Source of the DNA: an uncultured Clostridia bacterium
GTDB lineage: Bacteria > Bacillota > Clostridia > Oscillospirales > Acutalibacteraceae
DNA length: 29,110 bases
NCBI GenBank assembly: GCA_937876205.1
Contig: CALEII010000058.1
Span: forward strand, 1 to 29,110
Direction: 5' to 3'
Positions 7,888 through 18,400 of the stretch are shown in pieces. Every line of letters starts with the position of its first letter. Position 1 is the stretch's first letter. The position numbers and the translations under genes were made by a program. The notes beneath the pieces are model-generated. The model saw only the letters and a list, made by a program, of their open reading frames with translations. It had not been told where the DNA came from and searched no databases.

Positions 7888-9264
7888 ATGAAAGTACAGT
7901 TCACAGAAACCATTCTGCGTGACGCACAGCAGTCTCTCATTGCTACGAGAATGCCCTTTGAGACCTTCAAGCCCGTACTTGAAAAGCTCAACAAAGCAGG
8001 CTATTACTCACTTGAATGCTGGGGCGGCGCAACATTCGACTCATGTCTTCGTTACCTTAGTGAAGATCCCTGGGAAAGACTCAGAAAAATCAAAGAAGCT
8101 TGTCCCGATACAAAGCTTCAGATGCTTCTCAGAGGTCAGAATCTTCTCGGCTACAAGCATTATCCCGATGATGTTGTAAGAATGTTCGTAAGAAAGAGCG
8201 TTGAAAACGGTATTGATGTAATCAGAATTTTTGACGCACTCAACGACCTTCGCAACATTCAGGTTGCAGTTGATGAAACACTCAAGGCAGGTGCAATCGC
8301 TTCAGGTACAATCTGTTACACCACAAGCCCTGTTCACACACTTGAAAAGTTTGTTGAAATTGCAAAAGAGCTTGAAAAAATGGGTGTTCAGACTATCTGT
8401 ATCAAGGATATGGCAGGCGTTATGAGTCCCAAGGAGGCATATGACCTTGTAAAGGCTATCAAGGCAGAAGTCAAGCTTCCTCTTGTTCTTCACACACATT
8501 CAACAACAGGTCTGGGCTTTATGACTCTTCTCAAGGCTGTTGAAGCAGGTGCAGATGTTATTGATACAGCACTTTCAAGCTTCTCAGGCGGTACAAGCCA
8601 GCCTGCAACAGAGACAATGGCTTATGTTCTGCGTCAGTACGGCTATGATGTATCTCTTGATGACAAGCTTCTTATGGAAGCAAATAAATTCTTTAAGGAT
8701 TACAGAGCAGAGTGTCTTGATTCAAAGCTTCTTAATCCCGTTGTTATGGCAACAGATACAGATGCACTTAACTATCAGATCCCCGGCGGTATGCTTTCAA
8801 ACCTTGTTGCACAGCTTACTCAGATGAAGAAACTGGACAAGCTGGATGAGGTTCTTGCAGAAACTCCCAGAGTAAGAGCAGACCTCGGTTATCCTCCTCT
8901 TGTTACTCCTATGAGCCAGATGGTTGGTGTTCAGGCTACATCAAATGTTCTTGCAGGTGAAAGATACAAGAATATTTCAAAGGAAGTTCAGGCTTATATC
9001 AAGGGTGAGTACGGTAAGGCACCCGGCACAATCGATGCTGACCTTATGAAGAAGGTTCTCGGAGACGAAGAGCCTATCACATGCCGTTTTGCAGACACTC
9101 TCGCTGACGGACTTCCCGAGGCAAGAGAATATCTCGGCAAGAGAGCTACCTGTGATGAAGATGTACTTTCATATATCGCATTCCCCCAGCAGGCTGAAGC
9201 ATTCTTCGAAAAGAGAGAAGAAAAGAGAAGACGTACATTCAGCTATTCAATCAAGAGTATTTAA
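7888..9264 (+). CDS. oadA: Oxaloacetate decarboxylase alpha / carboxyltransferase subunit
   Basis: Carboxyltransferase of a biotin-dependent Na+-pumping decarboxylase; it moves the carboxyl group of oxaloacetate to biotin, releasing pyruvate. 458 residues. Seen: TIM-barrel of the HMGL-like/PYC type with RDAQQS at residues 11-16 (Asp12 metal ligand), CIKDMAG with Lys173 as the lysine expected to be carboxylated, and LHTHSTTG with His202 and His204 as metal ligands, followed by the conserved carboxylase helical domain (~300-455). It lacks the C-terminal biotinyl domain found in the one-piece alpha subunits; that domain is a separate gene at 9773. The start has an ideal AGGAGG site. A transcarboxylase 5S role is the alternative, but the beta Na+-pump gene downstream favours the decarboxylase. 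Confidence 0.92.
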   Translation: MKVQFTETILRDAQQSLIATRMPFETFKPVLEKLNKAGYYSLECWGGATFDSCLRYLSEDPWERLRKIKEACPDTKLQMLLRGQNLLGYKHYPDDVVRMFVRKSVENGIDVIRIFDALNDLRNIQVAVDETLKAGAIASGTICYTTSPVHTLEKFVEIAKELEKMGVQTICIKDMAGVMSPKEAYDLVKAIKAEVKLPLVLHTHSTTGLGFMTLLKAVEAGADVIDTALSSFSGGTSQPATETMAYVLRQYGYDVSLDDKLLMEANKFFKDYRAECLDSKLLNPVVMATDTDALNYQIPGGMLSNLVAQLTQMKKLDKLDEVLAETPRVRADLGYPPLVTPMSQMVGVQATSNVLAGERYKNISKEVQAYIKGEYGKAPGTIDADLMKKVLGDEEPITCRFADTLADGLPEAREYLGKRATCDEDVLSYIAFPQQAEAFFEKREEKRRRTFSYSIKSI

Positions 9265-9278
9265 AAGGAGTGCGGAAA

Positions 9279-9770
9279 ATGACATTATCACTTCTTGAAA
9301 TGCAGTTGGGTTGGGGTGACACACTCAAGACATCGGGTGTGGGCTTTGTTATTGTTCTTATTGTACTTGCATTTATTGCAGTGCTTATTATGATGATTTC
9401 AAAGGCATTCAATAAGGTTGCAGGCAAAGGAAAAACAGAAGAATCAAAGCAGGATTTTCCCGCTTCTGCACCTGCTGCACCCGTTGCAACAGCACCTGTT
9501 GCCACAGCTCCCGCAACACCCGGTTATCTCAGACTTGAGGGTGTTTCAGAGGCAAATGCAGCAGTAATTATGGCACTTGTGAGCCATCAGACAGGCATAC
9601 CCCTCAACAGACTTGCGTTCCATTCAATAAAGTGTCTGCAGGATTCAGTCGAGCTTATTGATGTAGATGAACCCACAGCAGCAGTAATTATGGCAATCGT
9701 CAGTGACGCAAGCGGTATTCCGCTTGAAAGACTTGATTTTTCATCAATCAGACTTATAAAGGAGAACTAA
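9279..9770 (+). CDS. Small membrane subunit (OadG-like) with duplicated C-terminal module
   Basis: Small membrane-anchoring subunit of the decarboxylase, comparable to OadG/delta subunits that join the alpha, carrier and beta parts. 163 residues. N-terminus MTLSLLEMQLGWG, then one hydrophobic helix (~20-40), an Ala/Pro linker (~61-81), and two copies of a ~33-residue module: residues 87-120 and 128-160, both with AAVIMAxVS...TGIPL/SGIPL..RL.F.SI. The DNA of both shares GCAGCAGTAATTATGGCA. Start: a GTG at 9270 is in frame, but its position overlaps the AAAGGAG site that serves the ATG at 9279. Lies 14 bases after oadA and two bases before the biotin carrier. Confidence 0.85.
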   Translation: MTLSLLEMQLGWGDTLKTSGVGFVIVLIVLAFIAVLIMMISKAFNKVAGKGKTEESKQDFPASAPAAPVATAPVATAPATPGYLRLEGVSEANAAVIMALVSHQTGIPLNRLAFHSIKCLQDSVELIDVDEPTAAVIMAIVSDASGIPLERLDFSSIRLIKEN

Positions 9771-9772
9771 AA

Positions 9773-10198
9773 ATGAAATATGTAGTTACATTAAACGGCA
9801 AAAATTACGAAGTTGAAGTTACAGAGTCAGAAGCAGTTATCACAAACATCACAGAGGCTCCCGTTGCAGCAGCACCTGTTGCCGCAGCTCCCGTAGCAGT
9901 TGCAGCTCCCGCACCCGCAGCAGCTCCCGCTCCTGCAGCAGCACCTGCTCCCGAAGCAGCTCCCGCAGCACCCGTAGTTGCAGGTGACGGCGCAAAGGTT
10001 CTTGCTCCTATGCCCGGTAATATTCTCAATGTCAATGTTACTGTCGGTCAGGCTGTAAAGAAGGGTGACCTTATGTTCATTCTTGAAGCTATGAAGATGG
10101 AAAACGAAATTGTTGCTCCCGAAGACGGTGTTGTAAAGCAGATTATTGCTCAGAAGGGTGCAACTGTTGATACAGACGAAGTTCTCGCAGTTATCTGA
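9773..10198 (+). CDS. Biotin carboxyl carrier protein of the decarboxylase
   Basis: Carries the biotin that shuttles CO2 between the alpha carboxyltransferase and the beta membrane subunit. 141 residues: a short N-terminal strand region (MKYVVTLNGKNYEVEV), a long Ala/Pro hinge (about residues 30-72), and a biotinyl-lipoyl domain with EAMKMEN, where Lys108 is the biotinylation site, plus the expected gly-rich turns (MPGN...GD). It corresponds to the C-terminal domain of single-chain OadA or to GcdC/MmdC. The start two bases after the preceding stop, with AAGGAG inside that gene's last codons, implies translational coupling. Confidence 0.93.
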   Translation: MKYVVTLNGKNYEVEVTESEAVITNITEAPVAAAPVAAAPVAVAAPAPAAAPAPAAAPAPEAAPAAPVVAGDGAKVLAPMPGNILNVNVTVGQAVKKGDLMFILEAMKMENEIVAPEDGVVKQIIAQKGATVDTDEVLAVI

Positions 10199-10215
10199 GA
10201 AAGGACTTTGCGTTA

Positions 10216-11424
10216 ATGAACATTATTGATACATTAATGGGGCTTTTTGAAACCTCGGGTATCGGTGCTTTCTTCAACGGTACTGCAAGTATCAAGAATA
10301 TCATTATGATTCTTGTTGCCTGTGTTTTCCTGTACCTTGCAATTGCAAAGAAATTCGAGCCCCTTCTTCTTGTTCCCATTTCATTCGGCATTCTTCTTGC
10401 CAACCTTCCCGGCTCGGAGATAATGCTCGACTCCATAGGTCTTTCTGACCCTGCAACAATGCAGGCGATTGAGGAAGGTACTATGCAGGCGGGTCATTGG
10501 TATGATTCGGGTGTGCTGCGACTGCTGTATATCGGCGTAAAGAGCAGTATTTTCCCTTGTCTTATCTTTATGGGTGTCGGTGCGATGACAGACTTCGGTC
10601 CTCTTCTTTCCAACCCCATCAGCCTTCTTTTAGGTGCAGCGGCACAGCTGGGTATTTATGTTGCATTCATTATTGCAATCTGGCTCGGCTTCACACCTCA
10701 GGAAGCAGCATCAATTTCAATCATCGGCGGTGCAGACGGCCCCACAGCAATTTTCCTTACAAGTAAGCTTGCTTCGCATCTTCTTGCACCAATCGCAGTT
10801 GCGGCATATTCATATATGGCTCTTATTCCCGTAATTCAGCCTCCCATTATGAATGCACTTACAACAAAGAAGGAACGCTCAGTCAAGATGACACAGCTGA
10901 GAAAAGTTTCAAAGACAGAGAAGATTATCTTCCCCGTGGTTGTTCTTATCATCACAGCACTTCTTCTTCCCTCTGTAATACCTCTTCTCGGTATGCTTAT
11001 GCTCGGTAATCTCTTCAAAGAGTGTGCAGTCACTGACAGACTTTCAGACACAGCTCAGAATTCACTTATGAATATCGTTACAATTCTGCTTGGTGTCTGC
11101 GTTGGTGCTACTGCAAACGGTGAAACATTTCTCACAACACAGACGCTTAAGATTGTTGGTCTCGGTCTTCTTGCGTTTATGTTCTCAACAGTGGGTGGTG
11201 TGCTTCTCGGCAAGCTTCTGTATGTCCTTACAGGAGGGAAAATCAATCCCCTTATCGGTGCAGCAGGTGTTTCTGCCGTTCCTATGGCGGCGAGAGTTGC
11301 ACAGAAGGTTGGCGCAAAGACAGACCCCACAAACTTCCTTCTTATGCACGCTATGGGCCCCAACGTTGCAGGTGTTATAGGCTCTGCTGTTGCGGCAGGC
11401 TATCTGCTCTCAATGTTCGGCTGA
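10216..11424 (+). CDS. oadB: Na+-pumping decarboxylase beta subunit
   Basis: Integral membrane subunit that decarboxylates carboxybiotin and exports Na+. 402 residues, about nine hydrophobic segments. Characteristic segments are VLRLLYIGVKSSIFPCLIFMG, the strongly conserved GGADGPTAIF with Asp174 (equivalent of the Na+-binding Asp of Klebsiella OadB), LIPVIQPPIMNALTT, and the end segment FLLMHAMGPNVAGVIGS. Substrate cannot be told from beta alone (oxaloacetate, methylmalonyl-CoA or glutaconyl-CoA types share it); the adjacent alpha subunit indicates oxaloacetate. Start ATG 17 bases behind the carrier gene with AAAGGA upstream; ends one base before the phosphatase gene. Confidence 0.93.
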   Translation: MNIIDTLMGLFETSGIGAFFNGTASIKNIIMILVACVFLYLAIAKKFEPLLLVPISFGILLANLPGSEIMLDSIGLSDPATMQAIEEGTMQAGHWYDSGVLRLLYIGVKSSIFPCLIFMGVGAMTDFGPLLSNPISLLLGAAAQLGIYVAFIIAIWLGFTPQEAASISIIGGADGPTAIFLTSKLASHLLAPIAVAAYSYMALIPVIQPPIMNALTTKKERSVKMTQLRKVSKTEKIIFPVVVLIITALLLPSVIPLLGMLMLGNLFKECAVTDRLSDTAQNSLMNIVTILLGVCVGATANGETFLTTQTLKIVGLGLLAFMFSTVGGVLLGKLLYVLTGGKINPLIGAAGVSAVPMAARVAQKVGAKTDPTNFLLMHAMGPNVAGVIGSAVAAGYLLSMFG

Positions 11425-11425
11425 T

Positions 11426-12076
11426 ATGTATAAAATTGTTTTTTTTGACCTTGACGGAACACTTACAGATTCGGGTGAAGGCATAATCAAAAGTCTGGAA
11501 TATGCCTTCCGTGAGTTGGGATATGAAGTTCCGTCTCAGGAAAAGCTCAGAATGTTTATAGGACCTCCGCTGTCGGTTTCTTTCCGTGATTATATGAATT
11601 TTGACGATGAAACGGCAGAGAAGGCAATAAAAAAATACCGTGAACGTTATATTGTCAAGGGTATTTTTGAGAATGAGCCTTATGAGGGAATTGTTGAGCT
11701 TCTTGAAGAGCTGAAAAGCAAGGGCTGCCGTCTTGCAGTGGCAACGACAAAGCCTGAGCATATGGCAAAAACGGTAACTGACCATTACGACCTGACAAAA
11801 TACTTTGAAACGGTCTCGGGAGCCATTGGCGAAGGGGACACAAAGGCAAATGTCATTGTCAGAGCCTGCGAAAGAATGAATATTCCCGAAAGCGAGAGAA
11901 AATCCGTTCTTATGGTGGGCGACAGAAAGTATGATATAATCGGTGCACACGAATGCTCAATGAAATGTGTCGGCGTTGACTACGGATTTGCTCCTGAGGG
12001 GGAATTCGCTGAGTACGGTGCAGATTACAGGGTACATACGGTCTCTGACCTTAAAAAACTTATAATTCAGAGTTAA
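11426..12076 (+). CDS. HAD-family phosphatase, phosphoglycolate phosphatase-like
   Basis: Cytoplasmic HAD-superfamily hydrolase with a small cap domain, of the Gph/PpaX type. 216 residues. Motif I FFDLDGTLTDSG with Asp8 nucleophile and Asp10; cap region ~15-85; motif II in AVATTKP; motif III lysine in the GDTKANVI region; motif IV MVGDRKYDI. Substrate not predictable; phosphoglycolate or pyrophosphate are typical of relatives. An upstream in-frame ATG at 11390 would overlap oadB by 35 bases; the ATG one base after the oadB stop begins the canonical strand MYKIVFFDLDGT and is chosen. It has no good ribosome binding site of its own, so it probably depends on translation of oadB. Last gene of the decarboxylase operon. 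Confidence 0.88.
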   Translation: MYKIVFFDLDGTLTDSGEGIIKSLEYAFRELGYEVPSQEKLRMFIGPPLSVSFRDYMNFDDETAEKAIKKYRERYIVKGIFENEPYEGIVELLEELKSKGCRLAVATTKPEHMAKTVTDHYDLTKYFETVSGAIGEGDTKANVIVRACERMNIPESERKSVLMVGDRKYDIIGAHECSMKCVGVDYGFAPEGEFAEYGADYRVHTVSDLKKLIIQS

Positions 12077-12078
12077 AG

Positions 12079-12114
12079 GAGCTGTTCTCAGTTATGAGAA
12101 CAACTCTTTTTTTT
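12079..12114 (+). terminator. Rho-independent terminator of the oad operon
   Basis: GAG-c-TGTTCTCA, loop GTTA, TGAGAACA-a-CTC, then eight Ts. It starts right behind the phosphatase stop. Confidence 0.9.
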
Positions 12115-12195
12115 GTTTTGAAAATATAAAATAAGCAATTATTACAAAAAATAAAAATTTTATATATACATCATAAACAATTTCCATTTTTCTGC

Positions 12196-12224
12196 TTGAC
12201 ATTTGCTTATTGATTAAATATAAT
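12196..12224 (+). promoter_or_regulatory. Consensus promoter of the giant surface-protein gene
   Basis: Exact TTGACA (12196-12201), 17-base spacer, exact TATAAT (12219-12224), preceded by A/T tracts (12115-12190) that could act as UP elements. Transcription should begin near 12231, giving a leader of about 190 nt. Confidence 0.85.
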
Positions 12225-12230
12225 AAAATA

Positions 12231-12421
12231 TGTATCAGTGTAAATATCCGAAATTGCGCTTTTTGGTGCATATCTCAAGGAAAAACACTCATGGCAACAG
12301 GAAAACAGGCAGAATTCTGTGGCTCAGTACAAGGTCAGGTCAGGGGCTTTTGAGACAGAGAAGAAGGCTTGTAACCCGAAGCCGTTACAAATCCCTTTTA
12401 TATTTAAAGGAGGAAATTTTT
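12231..12421 (+). promoter_or_regulatory. Long structured 5' leader, possible cis-regulatory RNA
   Basis: About 190 nt from the predicted transcription start to the ATG. An in-frame ORF extends back through it from 12230, but its composition (Arg/Ser/Lys-rich, no signal peptide) and the strong AAAGGAGG at 12406-12413 argue it is untranslated. Seen: TCTCAAGG (12271 region) complementary to CTTTTGAGA (12349 region); two mutually exclusive hairpins, GGCTT/AAGCC (12366-12370 with 12379-12383) versus TTGTAAC/GTTACAA (12369-12375 with 12384-12390); and CCTTT (12394-12398) able to pair with AAAGG of the ribosome binding site. It did not match any riboswitch class I could recall. Confidence 0.45.
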
Positions 12422-15400
12422 ATGTTTAACAATGTTAAAGCAAAGAAAAGACTCACTCAGTTTATCGTTGCGTTTGTTGTTATCTGCATAACTCTTACAG
12501 GAAGCTTCCTGCTTCTTGAAGATGCCATTGACAGCGCATCTGCAGGCACATCAAATGCTGATGTTGCTTCTGCAGCTAACTGGACTGCGGCTCTCAACGG
12601 TAAAGGCAGCGGTGATGTGGTCAATATGACTGTTACTGCAGATTTTGCTGTCGGTGCAACGCTTACTGAAATTCCGTCAGGCGTAACAGTTAACCTCAAT
12701 ATGAACGGTAAGACAATTTACCGGGACTTTGAGGGTGAAGGCGACGCATATATGAATTATGCTTACCCTGCAAAGAGTGATTATTTCGGTATTATTGAAA
12801 ACAGCGGTACTCTTAATATCACAGGTACCGGTACTATCCGTATGAAGCAGCTCGGCTCATTTACACAGGGTTCACAGCGTGGTGAAGCTATCGGCAGAAT
12901 GTGTTCTATCGTAAATAATGAGTCCGGTATTCTTAATATCAGTAACGGTATCAATATAAATACATATTCGGCATTTATCACACCTAAGTCATCATCAGCT
13001 ACAGAGCGTTTTGCTGACGTATTCCTTTACAGTATCGGTGTTTATAACTCAGGTACAGTCAACTGTGCAGGTAAGATTCATACCGGTACTTTTGTCGGCG
13101 GTGTTGCTAACCAAGGTACAAGCTCATACCATTACGCTTTCGCATACGGTATTTACGGTGCCAGCGGTACAGTCAACATAACAGGCGGCAGTATCACTGC
13201 TGAAGCTCTTTCAGGTGCTCTTGAATCAACAGCTTCATGTGCTGAGAGAAACCAGGTATGTAACTTCGCTGTAGGTGTTTACTCAAATAATGCTATCATC
13301 AAGGGCGACACATCTATTACAACTGCAACATCAAGCTGGATGTCACAGAATAGTTACGATATCTGGTCAAGCGGTTATAATATGTCATGGTCTGTTGGTG
13401 TTATGTATTCAACCACAAACTATCCCGTTATCGGTGCATCGGTTGACATCACCTCCTCATTCAAGCTTGTAAACGGTGAGCAGGTTAAGGTTCCCGGTTC
13501 TGCAAACAACTGGGCATATACCGTAAATACATCTGATGATCCCGGTAACTACGGTCGTCGTGCATACCCCGTTGCAGGTATTGTTGCAAACAACAATGCG
13601 GCTATGAGCGGCGGTCAGAAAACTGAAGAAACATGTGACACAGGTTTCTTCGGTCAGCAGACAACAGACAGCTACGGTACAACATACTCAAATGCTGAGA
13701 CATATCTCAACGCTCAGTCAAACTACTATATCGCAGAAGGTGTCTTCTATGATATAGGCAGAACAAGTAATACAACATATCTTACAGATGCAAGAAGTCA
13801 GATACAGAAGCAGTCAGGCGCAAGCTCTGTTGAGCAGAAGTTCGGCTACCTCAAGAACGGTACTCCCGGTACTGTAGGTACACAGTATATTATTCTGTAC
13901 CGTTTCTACGAAGGCTCATTTGCTGCTGCAAACCTCAAGGAAGTTACTGCTAACTCAAGATCTATCACTCCTTCTTCAGGCAGCGGTAAGATTATTTCAA
14001 AGGCAACAGTCAATATTGGCGGTACTCACGATCAGAATTTCACAATGGATGACGGATCTGCTTCACTTACTTTCCGCAGCGGCGGTGTTTCCAGAAACTC
14101 AAGATATTATGAGCAGACAGATACTACCTTTGAAAAGGTTCCTCAGGGTACTTTTGCAACAAAGACTATCAGTGACACCAACGGCTCAACTGAAACTAAA
14201 CACTGGACATCAAACGGTACACCTTTGACAGCAAGTGGTGTCAGTGCAACATCAGAACAGGTTATAGTTGTTTATATGAACTATATCCTCAGAGCTCCCA
14301 CAGCTGTAAGAATTGTTGCAAGCAACAGTGCTATTGACCAGTATACAGAAACAAAGTCATTCACTGCATCATACACAGGTAAGGCTCTTGTTCCGGGAAC
14401 AGACTTCAACCTCGGCATTATTGATATGGGTATCAACATTTCTGAAGATACAAATGATACATCCGACGATACTGTTGTTACAAATGTATATAATATTTCA
14501 GGTACAGGCTCAGGCTCAGGTAATAACGCAACAGCTGTTACTTACAGATACACAACTGACCAGGCTAACTGGACCAACGGTCTTCCCAAGGATGTAGGTA
14601 CATACACTATCGAAGTCAATGTCAATGCTGACACAACCTTCGCTTCAACAGGCACCTACAACCGTCAGGCTGCAACCACAATAATTACAGGTACCATCAC
14701 AAAGGTCAACGTAACAATCGGCGGTGCTAACTCCAAGACAGGTACGTACGGCTCAACATATGGCGAGCTTATTCCCTTCAGTGAATATACGGTAACAGGT
14801 CTCGGCAGTGATGCTCTCGAAGGTTCGTGGTCATATGCAGGCGTTGACGCCGGTGCATATCCCAACGCAGGTCAGGCAACAATCTACCTTGCATGGACTC
14901 CCACTGCAGGTACAATGACTGCAAACAACTATAACGCTACAACATTCGGTGTTGCTCTTAATGTTAACAAGAGACCGGTTAATGTCAATGCCGGTGCTTC
15001 ATTTGTAACATACGGTGACTCCAAACCCACATATGCTCTTGCATATGAAAACCTTGCCGATTGTGATGAAGATATGAAGGCTGAGTGGTTCAACACTTCT
15101 TCATTCCTTGTTTATTATAACGGCGAATGGGTTGAATATTCTGCAGGTATTCCCGCAGGTAACTACACTGTAAAGATAAATGAATTCGGTGGCATTGCAG
15201 ATGAGAATAATACATTCTCAGTAAATGTTGCAGAAGGTGCATTTACAGTTCAGCCCAGAAGCATCGTTTACTCTGCTACTGCTATTGACAGAGCATACAA
15301 CGGCTCAGCTGAAGTTGATGTAAAGCTCAACTATGTATCAGGTAACTTCACATCTGATATCTATGACACAACAATCAACACAACAGGTAATATGGTTGCC

Positions 15401-18400
15401 GGTGCAAACGCAGGTAACGACAAGCAGGTTAATGTTGACACATCTTCTATCATTATCAAAAACTCAAACAACTATAAGCTTGTTATCAATAATATTGATG
15501 CTATCACAGTAAACATTTCAAAGGCTGACCCAACAGGTGTTGCAGTAGTTGCTGACCCCGCAAATATTGTTTATGACTCTGCAAAGTCACTTGCTACAGC
15601 TACAACTCTCCACGTTACAGCTTCAAATATCCCCGGTAACTGGAACTGGAAGGATTCATCAATTGTTCCCACAGTTGACGTTCCCACATACACAGCAATA
15701 TTTACTCCCACAGATACAGTTAACTACAACGAGATTGAACAGGCTGTTTCACTTACTGTAGAGCAGAAGGAAGTTGTTGTTACGGTTAAGGAATTTGCAA
15801 TTTCTTATGGTGATGCAGTTCCGGCAATCTCAGGTTCTGTTACATACACAGGCTTCACAGGCAGTGATAGTGTTGCAACAATCGGCGCAAGCGGCGGCGT
15901 AGAGACAACAACAACCTACACAAGAGGTGCAGGTATCGGTGAATACCCCGTAATAGTTGTTTCAACTCTTACATCAACAAACTACTACTTCACAGCAGTA
16001 AACAATAAGATTGTTGTTTCTCCCAGAACTCTTACAATCACAGCAGCTGACCAGACAGTAACTTACGGTGCAGCTGTTCCCGAGCTTGATGCAGCAGACC
16101 TCAAGTTTGAAGGCTTCTACGGCACAGATAACTACACTGTTCTCGGTGGCACTGCAAGTGTTACAACAACATACGTTCCCGGTGCAGATGTAGGTACATA
16201 TCCCGTTATTGCATCAGGCTACACATCAACAAACTATGCAATCAATTATGTAAATGGTGCACTTACAGTCAACAAGGCAGTTCTTACAGTTAAACCCAAC
16301 GATGTAAAGGGCGTTACATACGGCGCAGATGCTCCCGCATATGCAGCAAACGGTCTCTACTCATTCTCAGGGTTCGTTGCAGGTGACACTGTTGAAACAG
16401 TTGCAATCACAGGTACTCCCGCATTCACAACAGGCTATCAGAGCGGTAAGGATGCAGGCTCATACCCCGTAACGGTATCTGTAAATACTCTTGAGTCACA
16501 GAACTACACATTCGTTGGTTCAGAAGGCACTCTTACAGTCGGCAAGGCAACTCCCGTTGTAAACGAGGTTCCCGGTGCTACAGTTGTTAACTCTCATACA
16601 TTCGCAGAGGCTACATTTGACGGCACTGAGATAGTTGTTAACCCAAACAAGGCCAATATTGAAGTAGAAGGTACTTTCGCATTCCGCGATGCAACAACAG
16701 TTGCAACATGGGGTACAGACGGTATGTACGTTGCAGTATATACACCCGCTGACACTCACAACTACAACACAACAACTGTTGAGGTTTATCTTGAAATCCT
16801 TGAAAAGACAATCAGCGGTAAGCCCGTTATCCAGGGTTCAGCAATGTCAGGTTCAACTCTTACAGTAAACCTTGCATCAATGGATCCCACACAGGCTCTC
16901 AACTATACATTCCAGTGGTATGCTGATGATGCTCAGATCGCAGGCGCAACAGGCACAACATATAAGCTTTCAGACAGTGATATCGGTAAGCAGTTCCACG
17001 TTGTTCTTGTAGCTAACGAATCACTCGGCTTCAAGGGTACAGCTTCATCAGATAAAACATCAAAGGTTATCCAGGCTCTTCTTGAAACAACAGCAGCTCA
17101 GCTCAAGGCTGTATTCGCAGACGTTGAATACGACGCAATGAGCCACGGCGCAACAGTTACAGTTGCAGACGGATACAATGCACAGTACTTCGGTGATATC
17201 ACAGTTAAGTACAACGGTCTTACAAAAGCTCCTACAAACGCAGGTACATATATTGTTACTGTTGACGTAGGCACACCCGAAGAGCCCGCAGGCGGCTATC
17301 CTGCAGACACATACTACGGTCCTGCAACAGGTATCGAGGTAGGTACATTCAAGATTACTCCCGCTCCCTTCACAGTTACAGTTCTCGCAAACGACAAGGT
17401 TTACGACGGTACAGTAGCAGCAACAGCAACAGTTACAGGTTCAGGTCTTAAGGACGAAATGGACGACGTAAGAATTGCTGAAGGCAGCAAGTTCGCATTC
17501 TCAGATGCTAAGGTCGGCACAGACAAGGAAGTTAAGGTTACATCAATGCAGCTTATCGGTGCTCAGGCATTCAACTATGAAATCAAGGTTGAGCCCGTTC
17601 TCGCTGACATTACACCCAGAACTCTTACAGCAAGAGCAACAGGTGTCACAAAGGTTTATGACGGCTCAGCTCTCGTAACAGTAACATTCTCAAATATCGA
17701 AGGTTACGCACCTGTTGACAGTGCTTCAACAGTATACCTTACAAACGGTCAGGCAACAGCTACAAGTGCAGATGCAGGCACACAGACACTTGCAGACATC
17801 ACATGCACACTTGCAGGCTCAAGTGCAGCAAACTATGTGGTTGCATACTCAAATGCAGCTACAGCATCAGTTGTTATCACTCCTGCAACTCCCAATGTTG
17901 AAGCTCCTGTAATCAGCGGTGTTGAATACGATGCAGCTAAGACTCTTCAGACAATTGACCTTGCTCCTTACACAACATCAGGCGGCTTCTGGCAGTTCAA
18001 CGATCTCACAATCGTGCCCACTGTTTCACAGAAGACATATGCAGCAACATTCAAGTCAACAAACAAGAACTACACAGACCTTGTTACAGTAATTACAGTT
18101 AACGTTGATCCCAGAGCTGTTGTTCTTACTGCTGATGACAAGACAATTACATACGGTTCAAAGTCACCCGTATTCACAATCACAGCAACAGGTCTTACAG
18201 GTGAAGACACACTTGCAGATATCGGTGGTTCATGTACTCCTGTTTGTACATATGCTCCCGGCTCAGCAATCGGCTCTTACACAATCAACCTCAATAACGC
18301 ATTGAGTGATGATAACTACATCTTCTCAACAGTTCCCGGTACACTTACAGTTGCTCCCGGCAGAATCAATGTTACTGCAGCTGCAACAGATAAGGTTTAT

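Noticed and set aside
9270..9278. GTG at 9270 as start of the OadG-like gene
   Set aside because: Its G belongs to the AAAGGAG site that fits the ATG at 9279, and the family N-terminus begins there.
9805..10035. Minus-strand Ala/Gly/Thr ORF opposite the biotin carrier
   Set aside because: Shadow of the Ala/Pro hinge on the other strand.
12115..12195. Possible small gene or tRNA in the AT-rich gap
   Set aside because: Only A/T tracts are seen; no cloverleaf-like pairing and no open frame with a ribosome binding site.
12231..12400. c-di-GMP, c-di-AMP, cobalamin or other known riboswitch in the leader
   Set aside because: Fragments such as GGCAACAGGAAAACAGG and AACCCGAA resemble parts of known classes, but the required conserved core and order are absent as far as I can judge by eye.
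12230..12421. In-frame extension of the giant protein to an ATG at 12230
   Set aside because: It would put 64 basic residues before a normal signal sequence and ignore the strong AAAGGAGG directly before the ATG at 12422.
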